A DNA stretch of 64,000 bases from Clostridia bacterium (GTDB taxonomy: Bacteria > Bacillota > Clostridia > Christensenellales > CAG-917): assembly GCA_900763875.1 (NCBI GenBank), contig CAAFLX010000001.1:1-64000 (forward strand), in the 5' to 3' direction. This document shows positions 18,301-33,300 of the stretch, one piece after another. Under the pieces are notes generated by a model that searched no databases, was not told the origin of the DNA, and saw nothing but the letters and a program-made list of their open reading frames with translations. Both the position numbers and the translations under genes were made by a program. Position 1 is the stretch's first letter. The number at the start of each line of letters is the position of its first letter.

Positions 18301-21300
18301 CCTCGAACTCGGCGTGAGCGTTGACAACCTCGACCTCGCAACGGGCAACAACAGCGACGCGGCAAAGGGCGTTGAACAAAAAACCGAGGCAGGCACGCAA
18401 AAGTATGTGGAATTGTCCCCGGCGGAGCAAGCCTCTTACACGGGCAAGAAGTTCAAACAAGTCGGCGACAAATTCGAGCAGGCAGATGACGGAACATATA
18501 GAAGTTATTATGAGGAGCTTACGAGCGCGCACATCGTCACGTTCGACCTCAGCCTCATCGTGGACTACTATGCGAGCGCAACGTATGAATACGTTGACGA
18601 CCTCAAAGTGCTTGAAACCTATTCGCCAAAGGATAGATACACCCTCAGCGCACACGACAAGAGATTTGTGCAAGACGACAACGGAAGATATATCCGCGCA
18701 GGTTTCGCATTCGACGAATTGCTCAACGTCTTGCTCAATATGGACGGATTGAAAGATATCCTCAACAAGGCCCTGCCGCAAATCCGTATCGATACAAACA
18801 ACGACGAAGTCCACTTCGAAAAGATTGAAAACGCCTTTACGCTTGGCGATTTGCTCAAACGTTTCGGGCTCAACCTCTTCATTTCGGACAAGATGGACGA
18901 CGGCTTCAAACTTGACGTCAACCTCAAACTCAACTTGCAAAAGATGGGTCTTGAAGATTTGAGCAAGTTTGACGTTAACAACCTCAATCTCAAAACCTTG
19001 CTCAACGGCATCGAAGCAAAGATTTGCGTTGACTTCGACTATGAAAAGGTCGGCGGCACTGCAAAAATCAACCTCTACTTGCTTGACGGCATCGTTTATA
19101 TGGATATGAGCGGCATCGGCGGGCCGCGTATTCAAGTCGAGTTTATGGAATTGCTCAACAGACTCGGCGTGGTGCTCGGCGCAAGCGAATCCGACGCCAA
19201 AGTCGCAGACGACGGCACGGGCAAAGACGAGGGCAAAGACGAGGGCAAACTCGACGCAGGCAAAATTGTCGGCATGATTGTCGAAAAACTCGTGCTTGCC
19301 GCAAAACCGTGGGAACTCGGCTCGGCGAGCAACAGAATCGACAATCTCGGCGTATTTGTGCGCACCAACCTCATCAACGATTTGTTGACGATGGTGCTCA
19401 AACAAACCGTAAATTCCGAAAACGTCGTGCTCCAAGAGGGCGAGAGCGGCTTGTTCCTCTATCCGCAAACGAATATGTTTGAGAAGTTTGGCATCGACAA
19501 CGCTCTTGCGTTGCAACTCAAACTTGCGTTTGCCAACAAGAAAGACCCGATCAAGGACGATAAGGGCAACGATAAACAATATATGGTTGACCTCACCCTC
19601 GGTCTTGACGCGAAAATCGACCTCGAAAGCGTTGACACCGACAAGCCGATGCTCGACAACGACCAAAAAGTCGAGTACGTCTTGCTCAACGATTATATCA
19701 ATAATATCGTCGAACTCATCGGCGGCATAAGAGGCGAACATTATCAAAGACAAACCGAACTTGTAGACAACAGCGTTTACTACGACTTTGTTGAAGACAA
19801 AGAGGGCGAATACTTGCTCAAAACGGGTATGTATCGCAAGCCCAACTTCAACATCGACGCAAAGGGCAACTACGTCTTTGACGAAACCACAAAAGAGTAT
19901 AGGCTCATCAAGGACGGCGAAGAACTGCCCGAGGGCACAAAGCGTTTCAGCAAAGAGGATCTCACAAACGTCAAGATGTATGCAAACCGTATGGCAACCG
20001 TCCAAACGGTGCAAGAAACCAACGACAAAGGCGTGACGGTGAGCAATCAATACGCCTACTTCGTCAAAGAGGCAACGGACGGCGCGTGGGCGTTTAACAA
20101 GGCAACCAACAAGTTGGTTGCAAGAGAGCTTGCTCCTCAAAGCGACAAATTCTATACGCTTGTCAATATGACCGTCTCCGAAAAGGATAAAGACGGCAAC
20201 ATCGTGTTCCGCAACGCACTTTCGAGCGAAGTCAAGCTCTATGAGTACAAGGCGACCACGGACAAATACGAAGACCAAAACATCTCGCTCAGCGTGAGCG
20301 GTCTTATCTACTTCAACTCATCAAGTGCAGAAGTCGTCAATGCAGGCGGCTTGTTGCCCAATGCTTTCCGCGATATGGTCATCAACTTGCAAACCATGTC
20401 CGCATTCAACGCAGGCATCGGTTTGAGAGTGTCTGCAAACGTTGACCTTGCATCTCTCGACTTGAAAGGACTTGCGGCAGGCGGCTCGTTTGACGATTTT
20501 GTCAAGAACAGCGACTTGAACAAGGTTGAACTTGCAATCGAATTTATCGAAGTTGACGGCGACGGCTACTTTGCAAGATACGACACGCCAAAAGGCAGCA
20601 AAGACGGCAACGAAAAGGTGCTTGGCGGTATGTATTTGAGCGGCGGTACGTTCTATCTCGACCTCACCGGCATGGTGGGCACTGCCGAAAACTACTCCAA
20701 GGTTGAAAACTTCGTTGACTTTGCAAAGAAAGTCCTCGACAAATTCAAAAAGAAAGACGACAACAACAAGAAAGACAGCGGCGCACAAACCGCAAGCGAC
20801 GCAAAGAGCATCGAAAAGGCAACTCGCGACGCAATCATTATGCTTGCATACAGCGACGCCGGCTTCCAAATTCAAATCACAAAAGCGTTGCTCGCTTTCG
20901 TACTCTCGGCATTTATGCCCGACCTCGGCTCTTTGGATGAAGTGTTTGACGTGTTCAACATCTCCTTGGGCGTTGACCTCGGTCAACCCGTCTACAAGAA
21001 GATAGCCGACATCGCCGACAAGGCAGAGCGCGACAAGTTTGACAACGAGTATAAGAGCGACAGATACAAACTCTACGAAAAAGAAGAATACACCAAAGTC
21101 GAAGATAGCGAGCTTGACGTGTGCTACGTCGTTGGCAATGCCTACTACTTGGCAAAGACGACCAAAGTCTATGAAAAGACCGCCGACGCCTACGGCGAAG
21201 GAAAGGTTGTCGAAAACGGCGCGCTCGACACGACAAAGACTTATGCAGTGCTTGTCAACAACAGCTATCAAGACATCACCTCTACAGTCAAGGGCAAATA

Positions 21301-24300
21301 CGTCCACTCCAACGCAAACTTCTATGCAGAGGCAGAAACCGTCGTTACGCCTATCAGCTTGCGCAGTTACAGAATGTATAGGGAAGTTGACGGCAAAGAG
21401 GTTGTGACCGACACTTATATCGTTGGCAACACCTACGTGCGCTACAACGGCAACAAGTGCAACGTCACGAGCTTGCAAAACCGCAAATTCGGATACGTAA
21501 AGGACGAAACGGGCGACTACTACCGCACCGTTAACCTCTATTCGGCAATCAACGAGTACTATCTCGGTCTTGACGTTGCAATCGGCGCTGTCAATATGGG
21601 TCTCAAACTCGGCGGAATCGAACTTGGTTTCGGCGCAGGTCACGACTTGTTGCCGGCATATATCCGCGACGGCAAGGCACACTCCCGCATCGTTGAAGAC
21701 GGCGGCAACAACAAGACAATCGAGTATAACGACGAGCTTACCGTTGCAGAAAAGGCAAACTTTGCCGACGTGCCCACCAATATGTTCTACGACACCATAA
21801 TTTCGCTCGGTTTCTCGGTGGAATTCGAGCTTGGCGTCACGGAAGGCACGCTTGACTTCGGCAAGATTTTGAGCGCAATCATAGGCAACCTCACCGGCGT
21901 GGTGGTTGAAATGCCCTCTACGACAAAGGGCTATTCCTCCGCGCACTTCAGACTTGACGTGTCCTTGATGATTGACATCTACGACCTTACAAAGTGCGAA
22001 CTCAAGCTCGAACTCTACAACGTCACCGAAACGGGCTACGAGAGCTTGTGGCTTGGCGCATACTACGTCAACAACACGGTTTATCTCAACCTCGAAGAAG
22101 CGTTCAACATCCAAAAGGTTGCAATCGGCGGTCTTAATATCGCTGAAATCCTCAAGGATTATATCATCGACTTCGAGAACGAAAACTACTTCACGGCAGG
22201 CGCGTCTGCAAGCGCGTCCACGGGTGACGCATTCGTGGCAAACGACGCAACGGGCAGCGGCGCAGCCGGCGGCATCAACCTCAGCGACAAAGAACTTGCT
22301 TTGTCCTTGCTCATCAACAAAGACTTGCTCACCTTGAAACTCGGCAACAAACTCTTTGACACAATCCTTGAGTATATCCCCGAAGATTTGCTCGGCTTTG
22401 ACATCAAACAGTTGTTCTATGACGAAATCAACGGCGGCGTGCAAGTTGAACTCAACACTTCTGAAAGCATCAACCTTTCGGTTGACGTCGCGCTCGGTCT
22501 TGACGGCGACAGATACAACAAGGTTGACAAAGTGACGCGCGACAATCTTGCCGAAAACGTCAAGAACAACAGCGGTCAATTCTACGTGTTCAAACAAAGC
22601 GATAGCGGCAACTACGTCAAGGAAAGCAACGGCACTTATGCGCGTGCAATCACTCCCGATATGAAAGTGGAGGCGACCGACCGCTATGCAAAATACAGAG
22701 TGTTCCGTGACGAGGACACCAACAAACTCTACCTCAAAGAAGTTGTCAACAACAAACAAGGCGACGGCAGCGAAGTCTACAAGACTTATGAGGCAGGCGT
22801 TTTGGGCGATCCTCTTGCAAACGATGACGACGTTTACAAGCTCACTGCGGGCGCAATTGCCAACAAGTCGTTTGTAAACGACGGCTCGAAGTACGATATG
22901 ACGCTCACGCTCGGTCTTGCAATCAAGAATCTCAACGTGGCGTTCACCAACTCTCGCACCTACGTCCTCAGCGGCGACGAGCTTGCAGAGTACACCAACT
23001 TCGACGACGTTGACAGAATCACCATAAACGAAGTCATCGACGTGACAACCCTCTTCAAGACGGGCAAAGACAACGACATCGATTTGAGCTCGGTGCTCAA
23101 AGCGTTCTTGCCAAGCCTCACCGACGAGCAACTTCTCGTCATCAAGGCGCAATCGGACAAGGGCGGCGACGTCGAGCGTTCGTTGCAACTCGTTCTCGAA
23201 GGCGATATTCAAATTGCGGCACTGCTCAACTTTATGCGCACAGAGCTTGTCAAGTATGCAGGCGACGACGACCAATTCGACGGCGATATGGACGTTGCCA
23301 AAGTGCTTGAATTGCTCAAAAAAGTGTTTGAGTACTTGAAGAAAAACACCGACGAGTTGACAAAACTCATTGCGGATATCGCAAGCTACGTCAACCTCAG
23401 TGCAAAACTGCAAACCAAGGGCGGCAACGACACCGAATATCACACAATGCTCGGTCTTTATATGGTTGGCGGTACGTTCACGCTCCTCGATGCGGAGAAG
23501 GGCGAACTCGATCCGCTTCACGCAAACTATATCGACCCCAGCGCGAGATACGACCACTACTTCGAGACCAAGAGCGGCAGCTACTATCTTGACGAGGCAA
23601 CCGGCACTTATAAGTACATAACTTCAAACGAATACGCAGGCACGAGATATTCCTACGATTCAAGTTATTGCTACAAGAACGAAAAGGGCAACTACAAGCG
23701 TGAAAACGGCGGTGTGTTCATTGATTTGAGCTACTTCAATATGCCGTCGGTGCGCGTTGACGCAAACGAAATCCGCAAACTTGTGAGCGGACTCCTTGCA
23801 GCAAACGCTCAAGACGCTATGACCGCCGCTGACGACAAGGGCGACAACAAGGGCGATGACAAGGGCGATGAAGAAAACAAGAAAGACCCGATCACCTTCC
23901 CGCTCGTGAAAGACGACACCATCTTGTCGTATATCAGAACGTTTGTCTACGGCTTGCAAATCACGTCAAGATACGTCAAAGTTCTTGCGCACGCAGACTA
24001 TATCAACAGCCTCCTCACGTTGCTTATGGGCGAGGACGCTATCCAATTTGACAAAAACAGCTTCACAAACAAGCCCAACGTCACGCTCTACACCGACAAC
24101 ACCAGATACTCCTATGCAAAACTCGACGACCTCGTGACAGAGTTTGAGGAGAATATCAAAAAGTATGATGTCGAGTCGGAAGAGTACAAGCAACTCCGCA
24201 GAGATTTGACCGCAACGCTCAACAGATCAAAGAATATGTTTGAGCTTACAGAGTATTACGGCACAAACTACACAAAGGGCATCTACTACAAGGATAAAGA

Positions 24301-27300
24301 CGGCGCATTCGTGCAAAAGTCCGAGATGTCCGCGTCCGAGCTTGCAGAGTATGACGAAAAAGTCAAAGCCAACACGGACGGCAAGGGCGAGTTCAAGTAT
24401 TACGACGTCACCAAAGTCGAGGTCTTCCTCCGCTTGAAAGACAGAGTTACGAATGAATTGCTCAACGGCGAAAACGCATACGTGCTCTTTGCGTCCGCGT
24501 CCCAAACTCAAATCAACAACAGTGAAAAACTTGAATACTTGCAAAAGTACGGCGTGAACGTGCCCAAACTTTACAAGTACGATGAGGCCACAAAGACGTA
24601 TGAAGCGGTTGGCAGCACGCTCTATCTTGTCAATCCGCTCAAAGCTCGCAACGAGTTCTTGTCCGTCAACCTCTATTTGTGGAATCACAGAGTGTCCATT
24701 GCAATCAACGCGCCCTCTATCAACGTGACCAAGTTCCAATACCTCACGGGCGACCAGGCAAAGGATAAGCTCAACAACAACATCGCCGCAGGCGCACGCT
24801 ATGAGGATACCGTCGAAGATATGTTCACCAGCGTTGACAAGGTCAGCGACGGCGTTGAAAACTGGCGTCTTGACTACTACAAAGACGGCAAGTTTGACAC
24901 TGCCAAGTATGAGGCGAATCCGCGCTACTATGAGTATAGAGGTAAACGTCAACCCATCAACCCCGACAGATTGTTTGTAAAGAAAGGTGCAAACAACTAT
25001 GAAAAGGTCGCAACCGATTGGAGCAGCATGCCCGACTATCTTGCTCAAATGGCAAGCGAAAAGGCGGAATACTACTTCTTCACCGATACGGCGTACGTGC
25101 TTATCAACAGATCGTTTATCTACAAGAGGGAAGTGTACAACGAAAACAAAAAAGTGCTTATCCCGGCAACCGATACGCGTCCCGATAACGAGTATTGGGT
25201 GAAAGTGCAACAAGAAAGCTCCGTTGCTCAACCCGACTTCAAGAACGATCCTGCTTATGCAGACTACAAGTATAAGGATTACGTTGACACCGACAACCTC
25301 TACTACATCTCGCTCACGCTCAGCGGAAGACTCTTCCTCGAAGCAGGCAAGATTTATCTCCCGTACAGCGATTACGAGGTGCTTTACAAGAAATTGCACG
25401 GCGACGTTGCACCCACCGACGATGTCATCAAGAGCATTGCGTACAAGAAATTCCAAGGCGACTACGTCAAGTTGACGGACACGGACAATATCGCAACGCT
25501 CAAAGAAAACAAGGGCTTGTACGTTTGGGTGAACAGCGCGCTCGACAAGCAATACAGCGGCGTCAACGAGGCTCTCGGCGACGTCTTGGGCAACTTGCTC
25601 GGCGCAATGAAGGGCAAATTCCAAGTCACGGAAGATATGACCTTCAACATCTACTTCTCGATCCGCTTGAACCTCGGCTTCAAACTCTACATTCTCCCGT
25701 CCTTCGGTCTCGACGTGCGTGACCTCGACGTGGCAATCGACGTTTGGGGCGAGCAAAACGACTTGATGGCAAACGGCAACTACGTCACAAGCGAGGATAG
25801 AAACAAAAACAACTATGAGGGCAAACTCCTCGACGGTACGAAACCGCATATCCTCGGCATCTACTACGACAACGACAAAGACACGGGCAAAGCAGGTCTT
25901 TACGTTGACGCAGAGGCATTGCTCGGCAAGGACGCAAAACTCTTTGTGGATATGAGTGAATACTCGCTCGAAGACGTGCTTACGGGGCTTATTGCAGGCA
26001 TCGGCAAGAAAAACGACGACGCTTCCGTCGCATCCGACGCATCGGACAAGAATCCCGACAAGCAACCGTCGGCACAGATGAGCTTGTTCCTCAACATATT
26101 CACCAACGCAATCGCAATCAACGTCACTTCGGGCTTTGCAAAGGTCTTGCTCAAAGAACTTTTGCCCGACAACGCAAGCATTGCGGATATGTTGCCCAAC
26201 TTCAAGGTCTACGTCAAACAAAACCTCAGACCGTATGACCTTACAATCGGCGCGCTCCTCTTCAACGAGAAGGGCGACGTCCCCGTGCTCAATCTCGGTC
26301 TTGTCATCGAGGGCTTGAACGGTGAAGAAGGCGTGTCGTCGGCAATCGACTTCGGAAGAAAAGAAGATATTTTGGCAAATCAACAAGGCTCGAACGCTAT
26401 CTTCTACTATGCAAACTTCTACCGCGACAACGGCAACACCGATTATTCAAACTACTACGGAAAGAACTTCCAACTCAAAGACTACGTCCAACTCTATAGA
26501 GGCGAGGACGGCAACGACTATTACGTCAAAGAAAAAGGCGGCTATGAGTTGACGTCAAACGGCGACGGCACGTATACGGTAACCGCTGCCGCAAACGGCG
26601 GATACGCAATCTACAAGAAAGCCGACGGCTCTATCGCAGGCCCGGAAGACAGATTTATGATGACCGCGCCCGTTATGAGCGAGGTGCTCAAGTCAAGACA
26701 AACCGCTTACAACGGCGCAATCTACACCGACGTTGACGGCGTGTATATGTACGTGTACGAGCGCCTTGACCAAATTGCCAACAACAATACGTTTGGCAAC
26801 AAAGGTGCGCAATCTGACGGTAGCAACAGATTCGAGAATTATAGAGCGCTTGCCAACACTGCGCAATTTGCGGCATTCACAGGCACAATCTATATCATCG
26901 ACGAAAACAACAACTATGCAAGAGTCAGCAAGGACGATTTGCAAGGATTCACGGGCAAGGGCAACTTGCAATACGAGAAACTTGCAAACGGCACTTACAA
27001 GGCTATTGACGCCAACAACAACGGCTACACCGATATCGACGAGGCAGACGAGTTTAAGAAGAACAATCCCGACGCAAAAGTCTACAAGAAAGTCACCGAT
27101 TTCACCAACTACACCAAGGCTCTCAACCTCAACCTCGGCGACTTGCTCGGCGGCGGCGAATTTGACGTGGCAAGCGTGCTTGCTGGTCTTGACAGCGTTG
27201 AGCTCGGAATGAACCTCGATATCAAGGCGACTCTCAAAGACGTCATCAACTGGACGTATCAATTCACAAAAGCCATCGACAATGCTCAAATTGCAGAGTA

Positions 27301-30300
27301 TCTCTACGTTGTCGCTATGGCTTTGCAAAACAACAAGGAATTCGAGAGCCTTACAGGTCTTAATCTCGACCTCAAAGCGTATCTCAAGATGGCAAACCTC
27401 GTCAAGATGCTTGCAGGCGACAAGAGCGTCACTCTCGTTCAAGCACTCGAGGGCGCAAAGATCTATCTTGAATTGACCTACACCACCAACTTCCACGGCA
27501 ACGCACAACCCAAGGCTTTGTTGTGGGTGGAAATCAGAGACGGCAAGCTCTACGTCAATCTTGACGCAAGCGAAATCGGCGATATCGTCGGTTGGGGCGA
27601 CTTCTTCTCCTACGGCATCATCGACGGTCTTGACTTGAACGTCCTTCTCGGCGCAGTCAAAAAGACAACGGCATCTGCACAAGCGAGCGTTGCTGCCGAC
27701 GAGGAAGAGTCCAACACGGGCTTGATTCCTGCAAATATTTGGAGCGTGCTCAACGTTGTGATAGGCAGATTGCTCGTTGCAAACGACTTCCTCACGGTCG
27801 GTCTCAATGAAACCCTCATTGCAGACCTCATCGGTATGCTTGCAGACAGCAATAGCGAGGTCTTGCAGAAAGTGGCTGAGTTCTTGCCCAAGTTGCGCAC
27901 AACCGACACCAAAGACACCAGCGGTGTGACAATCAACTTCTACGGCAACGCGCCCAGCATCGATATCAACCTCGGCTTTAAGGTCGGCACTCTCTACTAT
28001 GAGACGGTCAAAAACTTCAACGCTATGTACGGCAAAGAAGGCAAGTATGTCAAAACTGCCGACTGGACGGGCACGACGTTCACAAAAGACGGCAACGGCA
28101 ACTACACTGTCGGCAGCGGCGCAGACAATGACCACACCTACGTGCTGATGTCCACCGACGATTACGCGCTCGTTGCGTACGCATATCCTGCTTGGGAAGG
28201 CGACACCTACGACTACGACACGACAAGCAACACGTTTGTCAAACACAGCGGCGCAGGCAAGGGTGCATATCTCAAACAAGGCGACTTTGCACTGGCAATC
28301 TCCCTTGGCAAGATTTATGCAAGAGTCAACCGCGACTTTACAATCGACAAAGACGACAAGTTTGCAGACAAGAATGCCGACGGCAGCATCAAATACGATT
28401 ATTTCGAGTCCGCAACCGGCGCATACGTCAAAGATACGGACGGCACTTACCGTCTTGCAACCGCGGCGGACAGCGAGGCAACGCACTACGACAGAAAGCC
28501 GTCATATGCAAACTACGTCAAGATGCAAGACGTCACCGCACACCTTGAAATGTCAATCGACGTTTCCTTGTACGGTAGCGGCAAGGCAGGCAAGAACAAC
28601 ATCATCGATTTGAGCGAAATCCTCGACCTCGTTATGGGTCTTATCGCGCCCAACAGCGCAATCAGCGGATCGCAACTCAAACTCAACATAGTCAACGAAT
28701 TCGGCAACGACACCGCTCCGTTCTTCACGCTCGACCTCGTTGCAAACATCAACGTACAAACCTTTGAAGTCGAGCTTGGCTTGCAACTCAACAAGCAAGC
28801 AAAAGGCTCTTCGACGCCCAAGACTCTGCTTGGCGTGTACGTGGTTGAAAACACTGTTTACGTTGACCTTAGCGGTTTGCTCGGCCCGACTGCAAAGATT
28901 GCGGTGACCGACCTCAACCTTGACGGATTGCTCGAAGGCGCGCTTGGCAAGTTTGTCAAACAACCTCAAGCAAGCGAGAGCACCGCAAGCGGAGCAAGCA
29001 CGGCAAGTAACAGCGATATCGCAACTATCGAGCAAACCATGAAGGATTATGCATACTTCATGATCAACGTCACGCCGCAAAAAATCTTGCTCCAACTCAA
29101 TGCAGACCTCATCAACGCCGTGTACAAGAAGATTATGCAAATCCGCGGCCTCGATTCCACGAAGAATCTGATCCCCGACATCGGCGATTTGCTTGTCAGA
29201 ATTGACGCGTCCGAGGCAACCGGCGCAAAGAACTACGTCAAGTTCAAGAACGATGCGGAAAAAGCAGCTTATACAGGCACAACCTACAAAAAGGTCGGAC
29301 TCAAATACAAGAAAGTTGAACCGAGCGAAGGTGTAAAGGGCAACTATTATCAAAAAGGAACGAAGACAACGATAAGCCTCAACCTGAGATTGAGCGACGG
29401 TTTGTACTTCTGCCTCGACATCCCGGCGGCGTCTATGACAAAAGACATCAGCCAAAGCGTTGTCACACAACTCGATCTTGCTCGTGAGGTCAAGGACTTC
29501 TACAAGGCTCTCACGGCGGACGAGTTGAGCAAGTACACCGGCACTATTTTCGACAAGCAAGCCGACGGCAGCTATGTCGAAATTGAAAAGGTCAACATTG
29601 TCGATGGCAAGACTTACTACAAGTGGGTCAAAAAAGCAACCGTTCCTTCCGGTTATATCGAGATACTCTCCCTCGACCTCGAGGCTCTTGTCAATGGCAC
29701 GGGTACGTTTGATATCTCCGCTCTCAAACTGCCCACGATTGGTCTTTCCACGACAATCGAGCTTACAATGACGTCAAAGAACCTCAAACCCGGTGATGAC
29801 GGCTACGAGGATTCTCTTGCAGGTTGGGTGATCGGCTTGTTCAATAATCTCCTCGGCGGACAATCTATCCTCGGCAAGTTCACCGCGCTCACACTCACAG
29901 GCGACAAACTCTATGACGGCGCAAAAGAGTATGAGGGCAAAGTGTACTACAAGGACAGCGAGGGCGCATACAAGCCCTTCACGGGCGACGCGTATGTGAA
30001 TGGAACGACCTACTACAAGTACGACCTTGCCGACATCAATATCACCATGGCGAGCGAGGCGGTCAACTTCACAATCGACATCTCTGCAAACGTCAATCTT
30101 GCTCCGTTGCTTGCATACGGCATCGGCGGCATCCTGTTCAGCGACATCGCAGTTGACGTCAAAGCAGGCAAACCCATCAACTCCACCATCCTCAGCCTCT
30201 ACTACCTCGGCTCTTCAAGACTTATGAAGAAGACGAGCGGCAACGGTTGGGAGATCGGCACGGCAACAAGCGGCACGTACACTGCCAACGAGATCTATTC

Positions 30301-33300
30301 CGACGCACTCTACATCGACGCAAGCGGTTTGGGACTTGGCAAAATCAAATTCCAAGGCATCGCAGGCTTGCTCGGTGCGTCTCCGAGCTATGGCGCAAGC
30401 ACGGCATCGGACGCAACCGTATGTTCGGACGCGTCCACGCAGGATGCAACTTCTTCCGACGCAAAAGCGGCGGCAGGCAGTGCATTGTACTTGCAAATCG
30501 ACCTTGAAAACGGACGTCTCGGCATGACGTTCGACAATGCGTTCATTTCAACGCTTGTAGGTTTGCTCGGCATCGACCTCGGCGACATAACGCTTCCGCC
30601 TATCAAGTCGGTCAAACTCGACGTCAACCTCGGCACGAGCGGACTTGACTCAATCAACCTCAACGCTCAACTTGACAGCGTGGGCACTGGTGCGAACATC
30701 GCAATCAAGAACGTGTCCCTCGGTCTTGGCGAAAGCAAGGTTGATTCCGAAAAACTTATCAACACAGTCAAGACGGGCTATGCAGGCTTGACGTTCTCCA
30801 AGACGTCCGGCTTGATGTCCCTTGTCCAAAATGCTATCGACAACTTGAAGCCCGGCCTTTCAATCAACATTCAAAACAAGGTTTGGCAGTTGACGCAGGC
30901 AAGAAACGTTTCGTCGGCATACAGAGATTCGAGCATTACGCTCAACGGCAGAAAGGTCTTTACGGCAACAAACCTCACAAAAGAGTCGAACGTAGAGGCG
31001 GCAAAGAGATACAACATTCGTCTTGACCTCAAGAGCACTCTTGCAAAGACCGGTTTGTCGGCAATCGTTGGCGGCAACAACATCTTTATCACCAACTTGA
31101 AACTCGTCACCGGTGGTCTTGCAGGCGCAATCGTACCGTTGATTTCGGCACTGAACTGTCTCGACCTTGGCGGTATGATGGGCAGCTCTCCGCTTCTCCA
31201 ACTTGTCAGCGGAACGGACGGCGACGACGCAACTTACTCCTATCCGACGGCAACGACCGCTGCGGACGCGTCCGCAACGGCTCAAAGCGGCTGGAATAAG
31301 GACAAAACGGCATACAACTATCCGCTCAAGCTCGAAAACCTCATCAAGAGCGTTGACGTCAACTTGTTCAACGACCACGAATACTGGCCGTATTTTGCAG
31401 GCGCAACGCAAGTTTCAAACGGCGCAGGCAAGATTTCAATCAAGGCAACCCTCGACAAGGACGCTTACAACGAACTTATGATTATGGTGACTTGCATCCT
31501 TATGGGCTTGATGAAAGACAAGATTAACAGCCACAACGGCGAGCCGTATTTCGGTGACATTCAAAAAGTCGGTACGGGCAGCGGCAAGTTGAGTAAATAT
31601 CTCATCAACGGCATCGGCGACACCAACGAAATCACCAAGTTCTATGACGGACTTGACGCTCTTGTGACGGGCAACAAGTCAACACAAGAGAAAGTCAACT
31701 ATGTCGAACCGTTTGCAAGGTCTTTGCCCGTAACGTTGACCAAGTGGGCGTTGATGTTTGCACTCGACGCGGCAAACTTGTCTATCAGCTGGGGTACTAT
31801 TCAAAACCTTGCAAGTGAAGTCATCGAGGACTTGAACAAACTCATCGGCGGCATTCTTCCCATTCCGTTTGCAAGCGGAGTGATCGATCCGTCAATCAAC
31901 ATCTATATCGACCTCAACCCGATTGCAAGCGAATACGGCTGCACAGACGGACAAACCGTCAGACCGGGCATTCAAGCAATCGAAATTATGGTCAACGGCA
32001 AAAAGAACGGTGTTGGCGATTCAATGCAGTACAACAAGGCACAAACGACCGATCGTGCGCAGATGAGCCGTATGGCTTACGACGGCGGTGCAAGCGCAAC
32101 CGAGACAACCATTCATCGCAATGAGGCTTGGGACTTCTTTATGATTCGCATCACGCCGTACAGCATTGTTGACAAAACATTCCCAACCGGGTTGTTGTAC
32201 TTCGACGATTCCGATGAAGCGACGCTTATTGACGACAAGTTCGATATACCCAAGGAAATCGTCATCGAAGACCCTGCAACAAGAACGGGTACTCTCACCA
32301 CCAACTCGGGTGCGTCCAAGGAATTCCAACTCCGCGACAGCTACTTCTCGAACCCCGAATACTTCCCGCAATATGCAAACGTCAAGTTCCCGATTATCAT
32401 TGACGGTCAGCAAATGAAATCCTACTATGAGAAGTCCGGCTACAAGGATACGATGGGCACTTACATCATTTGGGACGCGGCGTCCGTTGACTTGACGGCG
32501 GCAACCGAAAAGGATACGAGCGGCAGACGTCTTGCAGGCTATGTGTACGGCTATGCGCTCAACACCGTGATGTATGCAATCCCCGTTTACGTGACGGACA
32601 ACTACGCATATCAAAACGTCAACGGTATGATTGCAACCTACACCGAGGATGCAAACGGAAACTATATCTTCGATGAGGATATCCAAAGCTATCGCGCAAT
32701 CAAGTCGGGCGAAACCTTGGCAACAGGCACACAGAAATACAAGTTGTCCTTCACCAAGAAGAAACTCGGCATCGACATCGACGCAACAAGCTCCAAGTAC
32801 ATGGCAGAGCTGCCCGACCTTGTGGAAATCACCTTCAACGACAGAAAGGTGACAATGGGCACATACCTTACGGACGCAACGGGCAAGACGCTTTATGCGC
32901 TCATCGATCCGTTCGGTTCTGCTCCGAGTGAAAACGGCTATCAAATCTTGCCGCAACCCACCAAGGAAGAGAAAGACAAGGGCGCAAAGGACAACCTCAA
33001 CTCCGACGGCAACAAGTATGTGTTGATGCCGGCATACGTGGCAGGTCTTGTGCGCGAGAAGAACGCCAAGGGCGAAATCGTATTCAAGACGGTCAAAGTC
33101 GATGACAAAGAGTACTATGTGCTCAACCGCTCGATGTTGCCCACCGGCAAGCAATTCCCGGCAGGTACAATCACTTGGAACACCGAAAACTTCAAGTACG
33201 ATTGGCAAGGTTCAACGTCTTGGAAGAGCGGCGACGCAAGCAATACAATCAAGGTCGGTCTCACCTATCAATGGGGACTTGGCAAGCCTGTTGAAACCAA

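Noticed and set aside
17528..26386. Long open frames on the minus strand inside the giant gene (for example 17528-20278, 20321-23557, 24227-26386)
   Set aside because: They mirror the giant gene's codon bias (few codons whose complement is a stop), have Val/Phe/Cys/Asp-rich unnatural composition, no ribosome sites and no domain-like motifs.
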